The notes beneath the pieces were generated by a model. That model was not told the DNA's origin. It saw only the letters and a program-made list of their open reading frames with translations, and did not search any database. A stretch of DNA of 64,000 bases. Origin: JAJRXC01 sp047639555 (GTDB lineage Bacteria; Actinomycetota; Acidimicrobiia; Acidimicrobiales; Aldehydirespiratoraceae). The stretch spans positions 178,806 to 242,805 of the forward strand of contig JBLIOE010000002.1 of NCBI GenBank assembly GCA_047639555.1, given 5' to 3'. The position numbers were made by a program, and so were the translations under genes. Position 1 is the stretch's first letter, and every line of letters starts with the position of its first letter. Positions 17,670-25,904 of this stretch are shown piece after piece.

Positions 17670-18590
17670 CTATTCGCACTCCGCCAGACACGCCACGAGG
17701 TCGGCGGGAAGCGGCGCGGTGACACCGATTGATTCCCCGCTGACCGGGTGCGCGAAACGTAACTCTCCGGCGTGAAGGAACGGTCGCCCCGGATCGAGAC
17801 CCGGTCGCCCGCCGTTGTAGTCGCGATCGCCAACTACCGGGTGGCCGATCGCTCGGAGATGAACGCGAATCTGGTGAGTCCGACCCGTCTCCAACTGGCA
17901 ACGGAGCAGGACCGTTTCCTTCGGGGTCGAAAAACGATCGAGGACGCGATAGTGCGTGACCGCACGCCGCCCCTGCTGGCTCACGTCCATACGAGTTGGA
18001 TGACGAGGTGATCGCCCGATGGGGGCGTCGATCGTGCCCGCCTCGCTCTCCGGATGGCCCCAGCTCAGCGCGGTGTAGATCCGCTCCGGCTCGTGGGCCG
18101 ACATCTGACGTACGAGTTCGACGTAGGCCACGTCAGTGCGAGCAATCACCAACAAACCCGACGTGCCGCGATCGAGGCGATGCACGATGCCGGGCCGGTG
18201 CAATTCGCCGACGTCGGCCAACTCGGGGTACTGATGCACGAGTCCGTTGACAAGCGTGCCTTCGCTGTTGCCCGCTCCGGGGTGGACCACGAGGCCCGCC
18301 GGTTTTTCGATGACAAGCACATGCTCGTCTTCGTGGCGGATCACGATCTCGATCGACGGGTCGGGGAGCGGGCGCGGGTCGACTACGTCGGGAAGCTGCG
18401 CCACCAGCTGATCGCCCTCTTCGACGCGTGTAGACGCGGTGCGCACGGGGATGCCATTAAGACGTACAGCGCCCTCGCGGATCATCGTGGCGACCGCCGA
18501 CCGGCTCAGGTCGGCCAGAGTGGCCACCGCTCGGTCCGCTCGTTCGCCCGCGAGCGCAGCGGGGATCTCTTCAGAAAGTTCGCGGCTCAT
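17670..18590 (-). CDS. rluD: Pseudouridine synthase, RluD family
   Basis: RluA/RluD-family enzymes isomerise uridine in large-subunit rRNA. The 306-residue protein has an N-terminal S4 RNA-binding domain (about 15-70, RSAVATMIREGAVRLNG) and the catalytic domain with the nucleophilic Asp140 in HRLDRGTSGLLVIAR. LETGRTHQIRVHLRAIGHP is the second family signature. The length and S4 domain favour RluD over RluA or RluC, but the exact target uridines cannot be read from sequence. The stop is 3 bases from the convergent Rrf2 stop. It follows the DksA-like gene by 45 bases, at the downstream end of the division cluster. Confidence 0.92.
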   Translation of the reverse strand: MSRELSEEIPAALAGERADRAVATLADLSRSAVATMIREGAVRLNGIPVRTASTRVEEGDQLVAQLPDVVDPRPLPDPSIEIVIRHEDEHVLVIEKPAGLVVHPGAGNSEGTLVNGLVHQYPELADVGELHRPGIVHRLDRGTSGLLVIARTDVAYVELVRQMSAHEPERIYTALSWGHPESEAGTIDAPIGRSPRHPTRMDVSQQGRRAVTHYRVLDRFSTPKETVLLRCQLETGRTHQIRVHLRAIGHPVVGDRDYNGGRPGLDPGRPFLHAGELRFAHPVSGESIGVTAPLPADLVACLAECE

Positions 18591-18635
18591 ACAGCTCTGT
18601 CTGGTCGACCCGGAACAAGACCGAGCATCAACAAA

Positions 18636-19184
18636 TCAGAGACGGCCGAGGCCGCCGACCTTGTATTCCACCCGCTGGGAAGCCCACGGGATCGCCCGGA
18701 GACGGTCCTGCGGAATGGCGAGGCCCGATGACACGCAGACTCCATAGGTGCCCGCGGCGATTCGCTCGAGCGCTTCATCGATCTGCTCGACCGCCGCTCG
18801 AGCCTGGGAGGACAGGGCGAGACCGCGTTCACGTTCGACCGCGACCGTGTCGCCCTCGCCCGATTCTTCGTCGAACTGCACATCGCCCGGCTCGCGAGCT
18901 TCGATCAGTGCCTGGGCTTCGAGCTGGTATTCCTCGGCCGAGTGGAGGTACTTGGCCCGCTCAACATTGAGGCGGTCCTTCATATCACCGACAAACTTCG
19001 CGCCGAACGGCGACTTGACCGCCTTCTTTACGGCCTTCTTGGCCGGCGCCGGCTTCTTAGCCGGCGCTTTCGCGGTCGGCGCGGCCTTGGCTGGCGCCTT
19101 CTTCGCCTTCTGGGCTGCGGGCGCGGCCTTCTTGGTCGCTACGCGCTTCGCTGATTTCTTCGCTGATTTCTTCGCCGTCGCCAT
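18636..19184 (-). CDS. DksA/TraR-like protein with H1-like tail and degenerate zinc finger
   Basis: The 182-residue product has two parts. Residues 1-57 are Ala/Lys/Pro-rich (AKKSAKKSAKRVATKKAAP and similar), like histone H1 or the mycobacterial HU tail. Residues 60-182 match the DksA/TraR C-terminal region: an acidic coiled coil (DVQFDEESGEGDTVAVE), EQIDEALERIAAGTYGVC and PQDRLRAIPWASQRVEY. The C4 zinc finger is broken: only Cys150 remains, Ser153 replaces the next Cys, and the last pair is Arg and Tyr. It may bind nucleic acid through the tail and RNA polymerase through the coiled coil, but neither is shown. GAGT precedes the ATG only weakly. Confidence 0.82.
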   Translation of the reverse strand: MATAKKSAKKSAKRVATKKAAPAAQKAKKAPAKAAPTAKAPAKKPAPAKKAVKKAVKSPFGAKFVGDMKDRLNVERAKYLHSAEEYQLEAQALIEAREPGDVQFDEESGEGDTVAVERERGLALSSQARAAVEQIDEALERIAAGTYGVCVSSGLAIPQDRLRAIPWASQRVEYKVGGLGRL

Positions 19185-19296
19185 TGTGCGGACTCCTTGC
19201 CATACGAAACGAGACCATCACCCCGGTTCGAAGCGCAGAGTTTACGGCATGAACTGGCGAAGCGGGCGGATGCTCGCTGCATCGGCCATCGATGAT

Positions 19297-20586
19297 TCAG
19301 CGGCGGCGTCCAAACCACGAACGGCCAGCGTCGTCGTCTTCTTGATCGAAGAAGGCAGTGAGGGCCTCGTCCTCGGCTTCCGCGGCAAACGCCACGTCTC
19401 CGTCCATCGCGTCGCGTAGTTGGTTAAGGAACGGGTCGTCGTCCAACTCTGTCGATGGATTCGGCTCGGAGAAAAGCAACGCGGCCTCGACGACCGGAAT
19501 CTGTGCGGTGGTCGGCCCACCATCATCGAGCATGGTCGCCTCGGCCGAGATCTCGGCCTCGGTGAGGGTGTCGGTTTCAAGGTCGGCGGCGGTAACTAGA
19601 CGCGGCGGGGCCTCGATCACAACATCAGCAAACGTGGTGCAGGACACCTCATCTTCAGGAATGGGTTCAGCGGCGATGGCCTGGTCGAGGCCGAAGGCGA
19701 CATCGGCCTCCTCCGGACCGGCGGATTCCTGGACCAGATCAATCAGCACCGGTTCCGCAGGTGGTGCGGGATCGAAGTCGGCAGCCAGTGCAGACGGCGA
19801 ATCGTCGAATGTCGCCGCAGGCTCGGCGAGGTCGATCATCTCCTCATCGGGCTCCGCAATGGCGGTCTCCACGATCTCAAGCATCTCCTCGGGCATCTCA
19901 ACATCGCTCAGCTGCGGGAGCCGACTGGCACGGAAGGCATCTGGCGATTCCAGCAAATCGGTGAGCGCCGACAACGAGGCCGTGAGCTGATGGCGTTCTT
20001 CGGTGAGGTGGCGCTCGAGAATTTCGATGTCGTCGGCGAGAAACGCTCGGTAGTCCTGAAGTTCCGACACCTCGGAGGCGAGTCGCTCGCGCTCGGCGAG
20101 CGCGGCGCCGGCGGCGCCGGCTTCGGCACTCGCCACCATCGACCGACGATCCGTTTCCGCTTCAGCCATCACCAGGGTGGCGCGATCCTCGGCTACTCGC
20201 AGCGCCGAAGATGCCTCGGCCTGCGCTTCACGCAAGGTGACCTGGGCCTCAGACTCGGCGGCGGAAAGTATCGCCTGCGCGCTTGTGGCTGCGTCGGTGG
20301 TTGTCCGCTCGGCTTCCACGCGAGCTTCAGCGATCGCCGCATCTGCCGTGCGTTGGGCGAGCACAAGTGTGCGGGTGAGGGTCTCCTCTGCCTCGCTCAC
20401 TCCGCCGGAGGCACCGCCGCGAGACTCGGCCGCCTCGGCGCGCTCCTGGAGTTCGGCTACGCGACCTCGCAGCACCGCCGCCGCCCGAGCGACACGATCG
20501 ACGTAGGCGTCAACCTCATCGGGGTCGTAGCCACGAAAGCGCTCGTGAAACTCGATCTCCTGGAACAAGGGTGAGAGTTCATCCAT
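19297..20586 (-). CDS. divIVA: DivIVA-domain cell-pole/growth protein
   Basis: DivIVA (Wag31 in mycobacteria) marks curved membrane at poles and septa and recruits wall synthesis. I chose the ATG giving MDELSPLFQEIEFHERFRGY, with DPDEVDAYVDRV following, the usual DivIVA N terminus; a TTG 30 bases upstream is less likely. At 429 residues it is long. After the N-terminal domain comes an Ala/Glu-rich coiled coil to about residue 215 (REAQAEASSALRVAEDRATL), then an acidic, low-complexity region rich in Asp/Glu/Ala. The gene ends near GRSWFGRRR. It follows yggT in the ftsZ-sepF-yggT-divIVA order common in actinobacteria. Confidence 0.88.
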   Translation of the reverse strand: MDELSPLFQEIEFHERFRGYDPDEVDAYVDRVARAAAVLRGRVAELQERAEAAESRGGASGGVSEAEETLTRTLVLAQRTADAAIAEARVEAERTTTDAATSAQAILSAAESEAQVTLREAQAEASSALRVAEDRATLVMAEAETDRRSMVASAEAGAAGAALAERERLASEVSELQDYRAFLADDIEILERHLTEERHQLTASLSALTDLLESPDAFRASRLPQLSDVEMPEEMLEIVETAIAEPDEEMIDLAEPAATFDDSPSALAADFDPAPPAEPVLIDLVQESAGPEEADVAFGLDQAIAAEPIPEDEVSCTTFADVVIEAPPRLVTAADLETDTLTEAEISAEATMLDDGGPTTAQIPVVEAALLFSEPNPSTELDDDPFLNQLRDAMDGDVAFAAEAEDEALTAFFDQEDDDAGRSWFGRRR

Positions 20587-20635
20587 GTGGCGATCGTAGA
20601 CCGCAGCGTCGCCCAAATCGGGGAGCCTCGGAGGG

Positions 20636-20899
20636 CTAACAGCCGATTACGCCCTGCAAAATCCCCAACCCGATGATCACGATGATCGGCGAGAGGTCGA
20701 GGGCAAGGTTTCCGAGCCTGATCGCCGGGAGGGCTCGTCGCAGCGGGCCGAGAACCGGATCGGTGATGACGTACAACAGCCCGGCCACAGTGGCCATGCC
20801 GCCATCGGGGTCGAGCGGGAACCAGGTGAGAACGATTCGCAGGAAGATGCAGATGAGGTAGAGCGTGATGAGCGTGCACAACACGCCGATGGGGTCCAT
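20636..20899 (-). CDS. yggT: YggT-family membrane protein
   Basis: YggT proteins are small inner-membrane proteins linked to division or osmotic tolerance; their mechanism is unclear. The 87-residue product has two hydrophobic segments (about 3-25 and 66-86) around the conserved LTWFPLDPDGG and YVITDPVLGPLRRALP motifs. It lies between sepF and divIVA, 8 bases after the sepF stop, the standard actinobacterial context. No unusual features. Confidence 0.92.
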   Translation of the reverse strand: MDPIGVLCTLITLYLICIFLRIVLTWFPLDPDGGMATVAGLLYVITDPVLGPLRRALPAIRLGNLALDLSPIIVIIGLGILQGVIGC

Positions 20900-20907
20900 A
20901 ACGTTCC

Positions 20908-21486
20908 CTAATCGAGTGCTCGACGGGTCTCGTCTGGCGAGACCTCCACGTCGGCCGGAATGAGCAGGTACACCTGGTCGGCGACCCGGTCCATCTTGCC
21001 ACCCAGCGCATAACAGAGTCCGCTGGCGAAGTCGACAAGTCGGCGACGAAGATCGCGCTCGACACCCTGCAGATTCACGATGACGGGTTGGCCGACCTTG
21101 AAACGATCGCCGATTGATTGTGCCTCGTTGAACGAGGTGGGCGTGACCGCGTGCGGTTTGGTTGGGGCGCTTTCGACGATGCGAATCGCTGAGGACGTTT
21201 CGCTTGGCCGAGCGGGAGCGGGACGGGCAGACCCGGTGCGTGACGGGGCTAGAGCCGGCTCGGCCGGCTCTCCGGCGGGTACGACCCGCACGTTTGATTG
21301 CGTCGCGGGAACCGGCCGGACAGTGGAACTCTTCGGACGCGGCGGCGGTTCTGCCACTGCCCGCACAACCGGACGAGCGTCGTCGGCCTCCGCTCTGCCA
21401 CCCGCAGGCGCGAAGTCGTCGTATTGCTCGTATTCCTCGTCGGGCCCGAGCCCGAGATAGATCAGCGCTTTTTTCAACATGTTCAT
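20908..21486 (-). CDS. sepF: Cell division protein SepF
   Basis: SepF tethers FtsZ to the membrane and is the usual anchor in actinobacteria, which lack FtsA. The 192-residue product begins with an amphipathic helix (MNMLKKALIYLGLG), continues with an acidic segment (DEEYEQYDDF) and a Pro/Arg-rich disordered linker of about 80 residues. It ends with the globular FtsZ-binding domain: SIGDRFKVGQPVIVNLQG, then RLVDFASGLCYALGGKM and VYLLIPADVEVS. This matches the family in order and length. It lies 82 bases after yggS and just before yggT. Confidence 0.95.
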   Translation of the reverse strand: MNMLKKALIYLGLGPDEEYEQYDDFAPAGGRAEADDARPVVRAVAEPPPRPKSSTVRPVPATQSNVRVVPAGEPAEPALAPSRTGSARPAPARPSETSSAIRIVESAPTKPHAVTPTSFNEAQSIGDRFKVGQPVIVNLQGVERDLRRRLVDFASGLCYALGGKMDRVADQVYLLIPADVEVSPDETRRALD

Positions 21487-21568
21487 GCTCCTGCCGCCTC
21501 AGATGCTAGTCCGGTTTAGGGCCACACTTCGGGCATCCCCCCTGGTCACGAAGTATGCGCGGGCCGGA

Positions 21569-22240
21569 TCAGGAAGTGGGTGTGGATTTCGAGCGGATCG
21601 GTCGCGGGCCAAACAGGCCAGTGCCGACCCGAACCATGGTGGACCCTTCCTCCACTGCGATCTCCAGGTCGCTACTCATCCCCATCGAACATTCGGCTAG
21701 GCCGAGGGTGTCAACCATGCTTCGCAGGCGCGAAAATCCCGGTCGGGCGGCTTCCGGGACGTCGAGTGGTGCGATCCCCATAAGGCCAATTACTTGGAGG
21801 CCGAGGTCCTGCGCCTGGAGAACCAGATCGGGTACCGCCGCTGGGGCACAGCCGCCCTTCGTTGGTTCGTTGGAGAGATCAACCTGCACCATGATCGACG
21901 CGCCGGGGGCTCGCTTCGCGATCTCGGCCGCGAGCTCAAGCCGATCGACACTTTGCCAGACATCGATGATTGCCGCGAGCTTGCGGATCTTGTTGCGCTG
22001 TAGGCCCCCGATGAAGTGCACCGTCGGCATTGTCTCGTCATCCACAAACTTCTCGATGCACTCCTGGGCGTAGCTCTCCCCCACATCGGCGAGGCCCGCT
22101 GACACCGCGGCGTCGACCGCATCGCGACCAAAGGCTTTTGTCACCGCGAGAATGCGCGGCGGCTCGTGTCCGGCCGCGGCGGCGGAAAGTGTTGCTCGTA
22201 CGACGACGAGCCGTTCGGCGACTGCAGTGGGATCAATCAT
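21569..22240 (-). CDS. yggS: YggS-type PLP homeostasis protein
   Basis: YggS/PLPBP proteins bind pyridoxal phosphate without known catalysis and keep vitamin B6 and amino-acid pools balanced. The 223-residue product is a single alanine-racemase-type barrel. Lys35 in ILAVTKAFG is the PLP lysine; FIGGLQRNKIRKL and the phosphate-binding SMGMSSDLEIAVEEGSTMVR complete the signature. It overlaps the end of pgeF by 8 bases and precedes sepF, the common ftsZ-pgeF-yggS-sepF order. A catalytic racemase role is unlikely because the second domain is absent. Confidence 0.94.
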   Translation of the reverse strand: MIDPTAVAERLVVVRATLSAAAAGHEPPRILAVTKAFGRDAVDAAVSAGLADVGESYAQECIEKFVDDETMPTVHFIGGLQRNKIRKLAAIIDVWQSVDRLELAAEIAKRAPGASIMVQVDLSNEPTKGGCAPAAVPDLVLQAQDLGLQVIGLMGIAPLDVPEAARPGFSRLRSMVDTLGLAECSMGMSSDLEIAVEEGSTMVRVGTGLFGPRPIRSKSTPTS

Positions 22241-22916
22241 CGGTTCGCTCCAACCATGCCACGGTGACTTGGCGCTCGGGATCGTGCCGGGTGCGGTGCG
22301 AATAGAACGCAGCGTCGGCGGTGTCGAGGCCCAGATCTATCAACTCGACCACTCCCGCTTCTTCGAGAACTGATTTCACTGCCGCCGCCATATCGAGGGC
22401 GGGTTCGCCGTCGCGGGTGACTCCACGCACGCAGGGGCCGGCTACGGCCTGCACCTCGGCAAGATCGCGTTCGCTAAAGGCATAGGACGCTGGTCGAATC
22501 ACGGGGCCAAGCAGCGCCCGCACCGGCCCAGCCGAACGGTCTTGCACCGCCTGAACGGCGGCGGGAAGCACACCTTCGACGATGCCGCGCCACCCGGCAT
22601 GGGCGACGGCAAGAACGCCGTCGCCGACCAGCACAACCGGCGCGCAGTCGGCGGTCTGGGCGGCAAGAACCGCACCCGGAATGTTTGTGACAGAGGCATC
22701 GCCGTTGAGGCCCGCTCCGTCCCCCGGCTTCTCCACCGCAACCACGGTGGCGCCGTGGACTTGGCACAGCCAGGTCCACGCGCCGGGAGCGAATGTCACG
22801 CGGCGCGCCCCGAGTTCGGCCGCCGGGGTGCCGACATGGAAGTTGCCATCGGTGCGTTCGCTGCAGCGCACACGGACGCGGAACAGCGGCCCCGCAGGGA
22901 GCAGCTGCTCAATCAC
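22233..22916 (-). CDS. pgeF: Laccase-domain protein PgeF/YfiH
   Basis: YfiH/PgeF proteins are zinc-containing purine nucleoside phosphorylase/adenosine deaminase-like enzymes; in E. coli PgeF guards against L-Ser misincorporation in peptidoglycan. In this 227-residue protein the probable zinc triad is His54 (CQVHGATVV), Cys91 (TADCAPVV) and His106 (VAHAGWRG). LGPVIRPASYAFSERDL and the C-terminal HRTRHDPERQVTVAWLE are family segments; the final SHRTRHDP region is typical. It starts 2 bases after the ftsZ stop, so coupling to cell-wall growth is plausible from context. Confidence 0.92.
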   Translation of the reverse strand: MIEQLLPAGPLFRVRVRCSERTDGNFHVGTPAAELGARRVTFAPGAWTWLCQVHGATVVAVEKPGDGAGLNGDASVTNIPGAVLAAQTADCAPVVLVGDGVLAVAHAGWRGIVEGVLPAAVQAVQDRSAGPVRALLGPVIRPASYAFSERDLAEVQAVAGPCVRGVTRDGEPALDMAAAVKSVLEEAGVVELIDLGLDTADAAFYSHRTRHDPERQVTVAWLERTDD

Positions 22917-22918
22917 GG

Positions 22919-24016
22919 CTACTTCAGAAAGGACGGGACGTCGAAGTCGTCGTCACCAAGATCGAGATCGTCGTCGCCATCGGCAAAGACATCAGCGATC
23001 GGCACTTCGCCGGTGGGTTCTCCCGAATCGCTGATGTACGAGGTGGGAGAGGCGGTGCGGGGACTGTCATCCCAACGATCGAAACCGGCAGCAATGACGG
23101 TAACACGCACGTCGTCGCCCATCTCGTCGTCGATCACGGCACCGAAGATAATGTTGGCATCTTGGTGAGCGACGGCGTGAATGATCTCGGCGGCTTCGTT
23201 GACTTCGAGCAAACCAAGATCGGGGCCGCCGCTGATATTCAGCAGAATCCCCCGAGCGTTCTCGATTGAGGCTTCAAGGAGCGGACTCGAGATCGCGGCG
23301 CGGGCTGCGGTGATCGCACGGCCTTCGCCGGTGCCCTGGCCAATGCCCATCAGCGCACTGCCGGCGTCGGTCATCACGGTTCGCACGTCGGCGAAGTCCG
23401 TGTTGATCAGGCCCGGCGTGGTGATCAGTGTCGTGATGCCCTGCACACCCTGCAGCAGCACTTCGTCGGCCATCTTGAAGGCGTTGAGCACCGACGTGTT
23501 GTTGTCGGCGACGGTGAGCAAGCGATCGTTCGGAATGACGATCAGCGTGTCGACCTTCTCCTTCAGCTTCTGGATGCCCTGCTCGGCTTGCACCGAACGG
23601 CGACGTCCTTCGAAGGCGAACGGCCGGGTGACGACACCGATGGTGAGCGCTCCCTCAGACTTGGCGATCTCGGCGATGACCGGCGCAGCACCGGTGCCGG
23701 TGCCGCCTCCCTTGCCCGCGGTGATGAACACCATGTCGGCGCCGCGGATTGCTTCGCGGATTTCGTCGAGATGTTCCTCGGCGGCTTGACGACCGACCTC
23801 GGGGTCGCTGCCCGCTCCAAGTCCGCGCGTGAGGTCTCGACCAATGTCGAGCTTCTCGTCGGCATCGCTCATAAGAAGCGCTTGCGCGTCGGTGTTGGCA
23901 GCGATGAACTCGACGCCCTTGAGGCCAGCATCGATCATGCGGTTCACGGCGTTAACGCCGCCGCCACCGACGCCGATGACCTTGATAACGGCCAGATAAT
24001 TCTGCGGATCAGACAT
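22919..24016 (-). CDS. ftsZ: Cell division GTPase FtsZ
   Basis: FtsZ polymerises into the division ring. The ATG giving MSDPQNYLAVIKVIGVGGGG is chosen; the frame is open 39 codons upstream but that stretch is non-homologous. The protein has 365 residues. The tubulin signature GGGTGTG lies at 103-109, and NTDAQALLMS and RAITAARAAISSPLL are the GTP-binding and T7-synergy regions. An acidic linker leads to the conserved tail DVPSFLK at the very end, the SepF/FtsW contact site. A 128-base gap separates it from ftsQ and probably holds its own promoter; GAGGA precedes the ATG at a rather long distance. Confidence 0.97.
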   Translation of the reverse strand: MSDPQNYLAVIKVIGVGGGGVNAVNRMIDAGLKGVEFIAANTDAQALLMSDADEKLDIGRDLTRGLGAGSDPEVGRQAAEEHLDEIREAIRGADMVFITAGKGGGTGTGAAPVIAEIAKSEGALTIGVVTRPFAFEGRRRSVQAEQGIQKLKEKVDTLIVIPNDRLLTVADNNTSVLNAFKMADEVLLQGVQGITTLITTPGLINTDFADVRTVMTDAGSALMGIGQGTGEGRAITAARAAISSPLLEASIENARGILLNISGGPDLGLLEVNEAAEIIHAVAHQDANIIFGAVIDDEMGDDVRVTVIAAGFDRWDDSPRTASPTSYISDSGEPTGEVPIADVFADGDDDLDLGDDDFDVPSFLK

Positions 24017-24144
24017 CGGAAGCGAATCCTCGGTGAGAGAGAGTGGGCGGGGGTTCGACCGCCGCACAGTGCACGTGCGAATCAACGGTCGACGGTATAC
24101 GAGCAAACGACACGATTGGCGGACACTGCCCATCGAAATGCGAA

Positions 24145-24945
24145 CTACTCAACTGGCGCATCAGCGATTCCTTCACACTCGAAGTCTCGGAGGAAGGTGT
24201 TGAGGTCCGGAACAACGAGGTCCAACTCGCTCAAACACGCGAGTTCGGTGCTGTTCAGAATCGAGCGCAGAGCCTGTACTTGGTCGTCAATCAGCTCGCC
24301 GGTGCCGAGCTCGACCACCGCCCCGCCGATGAGTTCGATCTCCAGAAGCGGTCGTCCCGCGCTGTCAGCCTCCGGCAGCACGACCACCGACTCGATCCAT
24401 GGAAGGAGGTCCTCGGTCAGTGCAAGAGCGACCGGAAGTCCGGCCAGTGCGACCGGGTCGATCGCGCCGAGTTCAGTGGTTGACTCAATCGCGATCCATA
24501 ACAGCGCCGGGTCGGGGCGAGACGCAGTGGTGAAGGCGACACCGTCGGCATCGACCATCGTCCGCTCGTCGCCGAGTCCAGTTTGAGCGACGGCGACCCG
24601 GGCCTCCACGGTGATCACCACCGTGCCCGGCCAGTCCCGTTCGACAAGGGCGCGGCGGATCCACGGCCGCGAGTTCAGCGCTTCTTCGGCCGCGCCGAGG
24701 TCGAGCTCGAACATGGCCGTGCCGGTTTCGAGTTCGACGGCTTGGCGCACCTCACCGGCTTGGGCCCCGTTGACGCCCACGATCCGAACATGGTCAAGAT
24801 TCAGCAACGGCGACCGCGTGATCCCCCACACCCCAACTGCGAGCGCGACGAGTCCGAACGCTCCCACCAGTAAGCGCAGACGGCGGCGTCCCTCCTGTCG
24901 GCGGACGGCGACCCGACGGGCCCGGATGCGGGGGTCGATTGCCAG
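24145..24945 (-). CDS. ftsQ: Cell division protein FtsQ
   Basis: FtsQ bridges the FtsL/FtsI side of the divisome. It has a short cytosolic N terminus, one membrane segment (about 27-42, GAFGLVALAVGVWGI), a POTRA domain (VRIVGVNGAQAGEVRQAV) and a beta domain (RDWPGTVVITVEARVAVAQ). The first in-frame standard start is a GTG at 24867, which would cut into the membrane segment and lose an upstream IDPRIRARR-RVAVRR-type basic stretch that is typical of actinobacterial FtsQ. I therefore extend to a CTG at 24945, which has GGGGG upstream; an ATA overlapping the murB stop is another option. The family is clear, the start is not. Confidence 0.85.
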   Translation of the reverse strand: MAIDPRIRARRVAVRRQEGRRRLRLLVGAFGLVALAVGVWGITRSPLLNLDHVRIVGVNGAQAGEVRQAVELETGTAMFELDLGAAEEALNSRPWIRRALVERDWPGTVVITVEARVAVAQTGLGDERTMVDADGVAFTTASRPDPALLWIAIESTTELGAIDPVALAGLPVALALTEDLLPWIESVVVLPEADSAGRPLLEIELIGGAVVELGTGELIDDQVQALRSILNSTELACLSELDLVVPDLNTFLRDFECEGIADAPVE

Positions 24946-24947
24946 GG

Positions 24948-25904
24948 CTATGCCCCCGGTTCAGTCTCGTCGCCGGGCTCAAATCCCACGAGCACGGTCT
25001 CGCGCTGCAGGATCACGCCATGGGTGTCATGCACCCGTCGGACGATCTCGTTCATCACCGCAAGCACATCGGCGGCCCGGCCTCCGGCATCGGCCTGAAT
25101 AAAGTTTGCGTGTTTCTCCGACACCTCCGCACTGCCGATCCGAAATCCTTTCAAACCGGCAGAATCTATGAGGCGGCCGGCCGAGTCATCAGCAGGGTTC
25201 GTGAATACCGAGCCCGCGTTCTGTCCTCCGGGTTGGTGCTCGCGACGCCACTTCACGACTTCCAGCATCTCGGCCTTTCCCTGCACGGGGTCGCCCTCTT
25301 GCAGCTCAAGCCGCGCCGAGAGCACGAGGTCTGAGGTCGCGATCACCGAGTGGCGGTAGCTGAAGTGCAGCTCATCGGCGGGAAGCCACTTCCGCTCCCC
25401 CGCGGTGAGGTCCAGCACCTCCGCCGCCGTGACAACGTCGGCCATGTCCGCCCCGTGGCCACCGGCGTTCATTCGCACCGCGCCGCCGACTGACCCGGGT
25501 ACGCCGACCGCCCACGCGAAACCGGCGAGGCCTGCTTGGGTGGTCGTGCGCGCGACAACCGGGAGCTTCGCCGCGGCGCCTGCGGTAACGGTGGTGCCCG
25601 TCACCTCGATCTCCGCGAACTGGTCACCCAGCATCACCACAAGGCCGTCGAATCCGCTGTCGCTGACGAGAACGTTGCTGCCCCGCCCGAGGCTCATGAT
25701 GGGCACCCCTGCGTTCGCGACGCACGATGCCAGGAGATCGCTGTGCTCGGGCGACTCCAGCCGCAGCAGCGCCGCCGCCGTGCCACCAACGCGATAGGTC
25801 GTCAGCTGACCCAACGGTGCGTGGAGCGTCAGCGATGCAGCCAGAGGCGTGGCCTGTATCGCTCCGACAAGTGCGCCGATGTCAGCACTGCTCACGGTGG
25901 TCAC
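24948..25904 (-). CDS. murB: UDP-N-acetylenolpyruvoylglucosamine reductase MurB
   Basis: MurB reduces UDP-GlcNAc-enolpyruvate to UDP-MurNAc with FAD and NADPH. From the GTG that overlaps the murC stop (GTGA) it has 318 residues. TTYRVGGTAA is the first FAD-binding loop, SLGRGSNVLVSDSGFDGLVV the second, and GVPGSVGGAVRMNAGGHG the third. YRHSVI, the AGSVFTNP segment with its catalytic Ser, and the C-terminal Glu of HANFIQADAG region complete the type I-like pattern. It follows murC and precedes ftsQ, as in many actinobacterial dcw clusters. Confidence 0.95.
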   Translation of the reverse strand: MTTVSSADIGALVGAIQATPLAASLTLHAPLGQLTTYRVGGTAAALLRLESPEHSDLLASCVANAGVPIMSLGRGSNVLVSDSGFDGLVVMLGDQFAEIEVTGTTVTAGAAAKLPVVARTTTQAGLAGFAWAVGVPGSVGGAVRMNAGGHGADMADVVTAAEVLDLTAGERKWLPADELHFSYRHSVIATSDLVLSARLELQEGDPVQGKAEMLEVVKWRREHQPGGQNAGSVFTNPADDSAGRLIDSAGLKGFRIGSAEVSEKHANFIQADAGGRAADVLAVMNEIVRRVHDTHGVILQRETVLVGFEPGDETEPGA

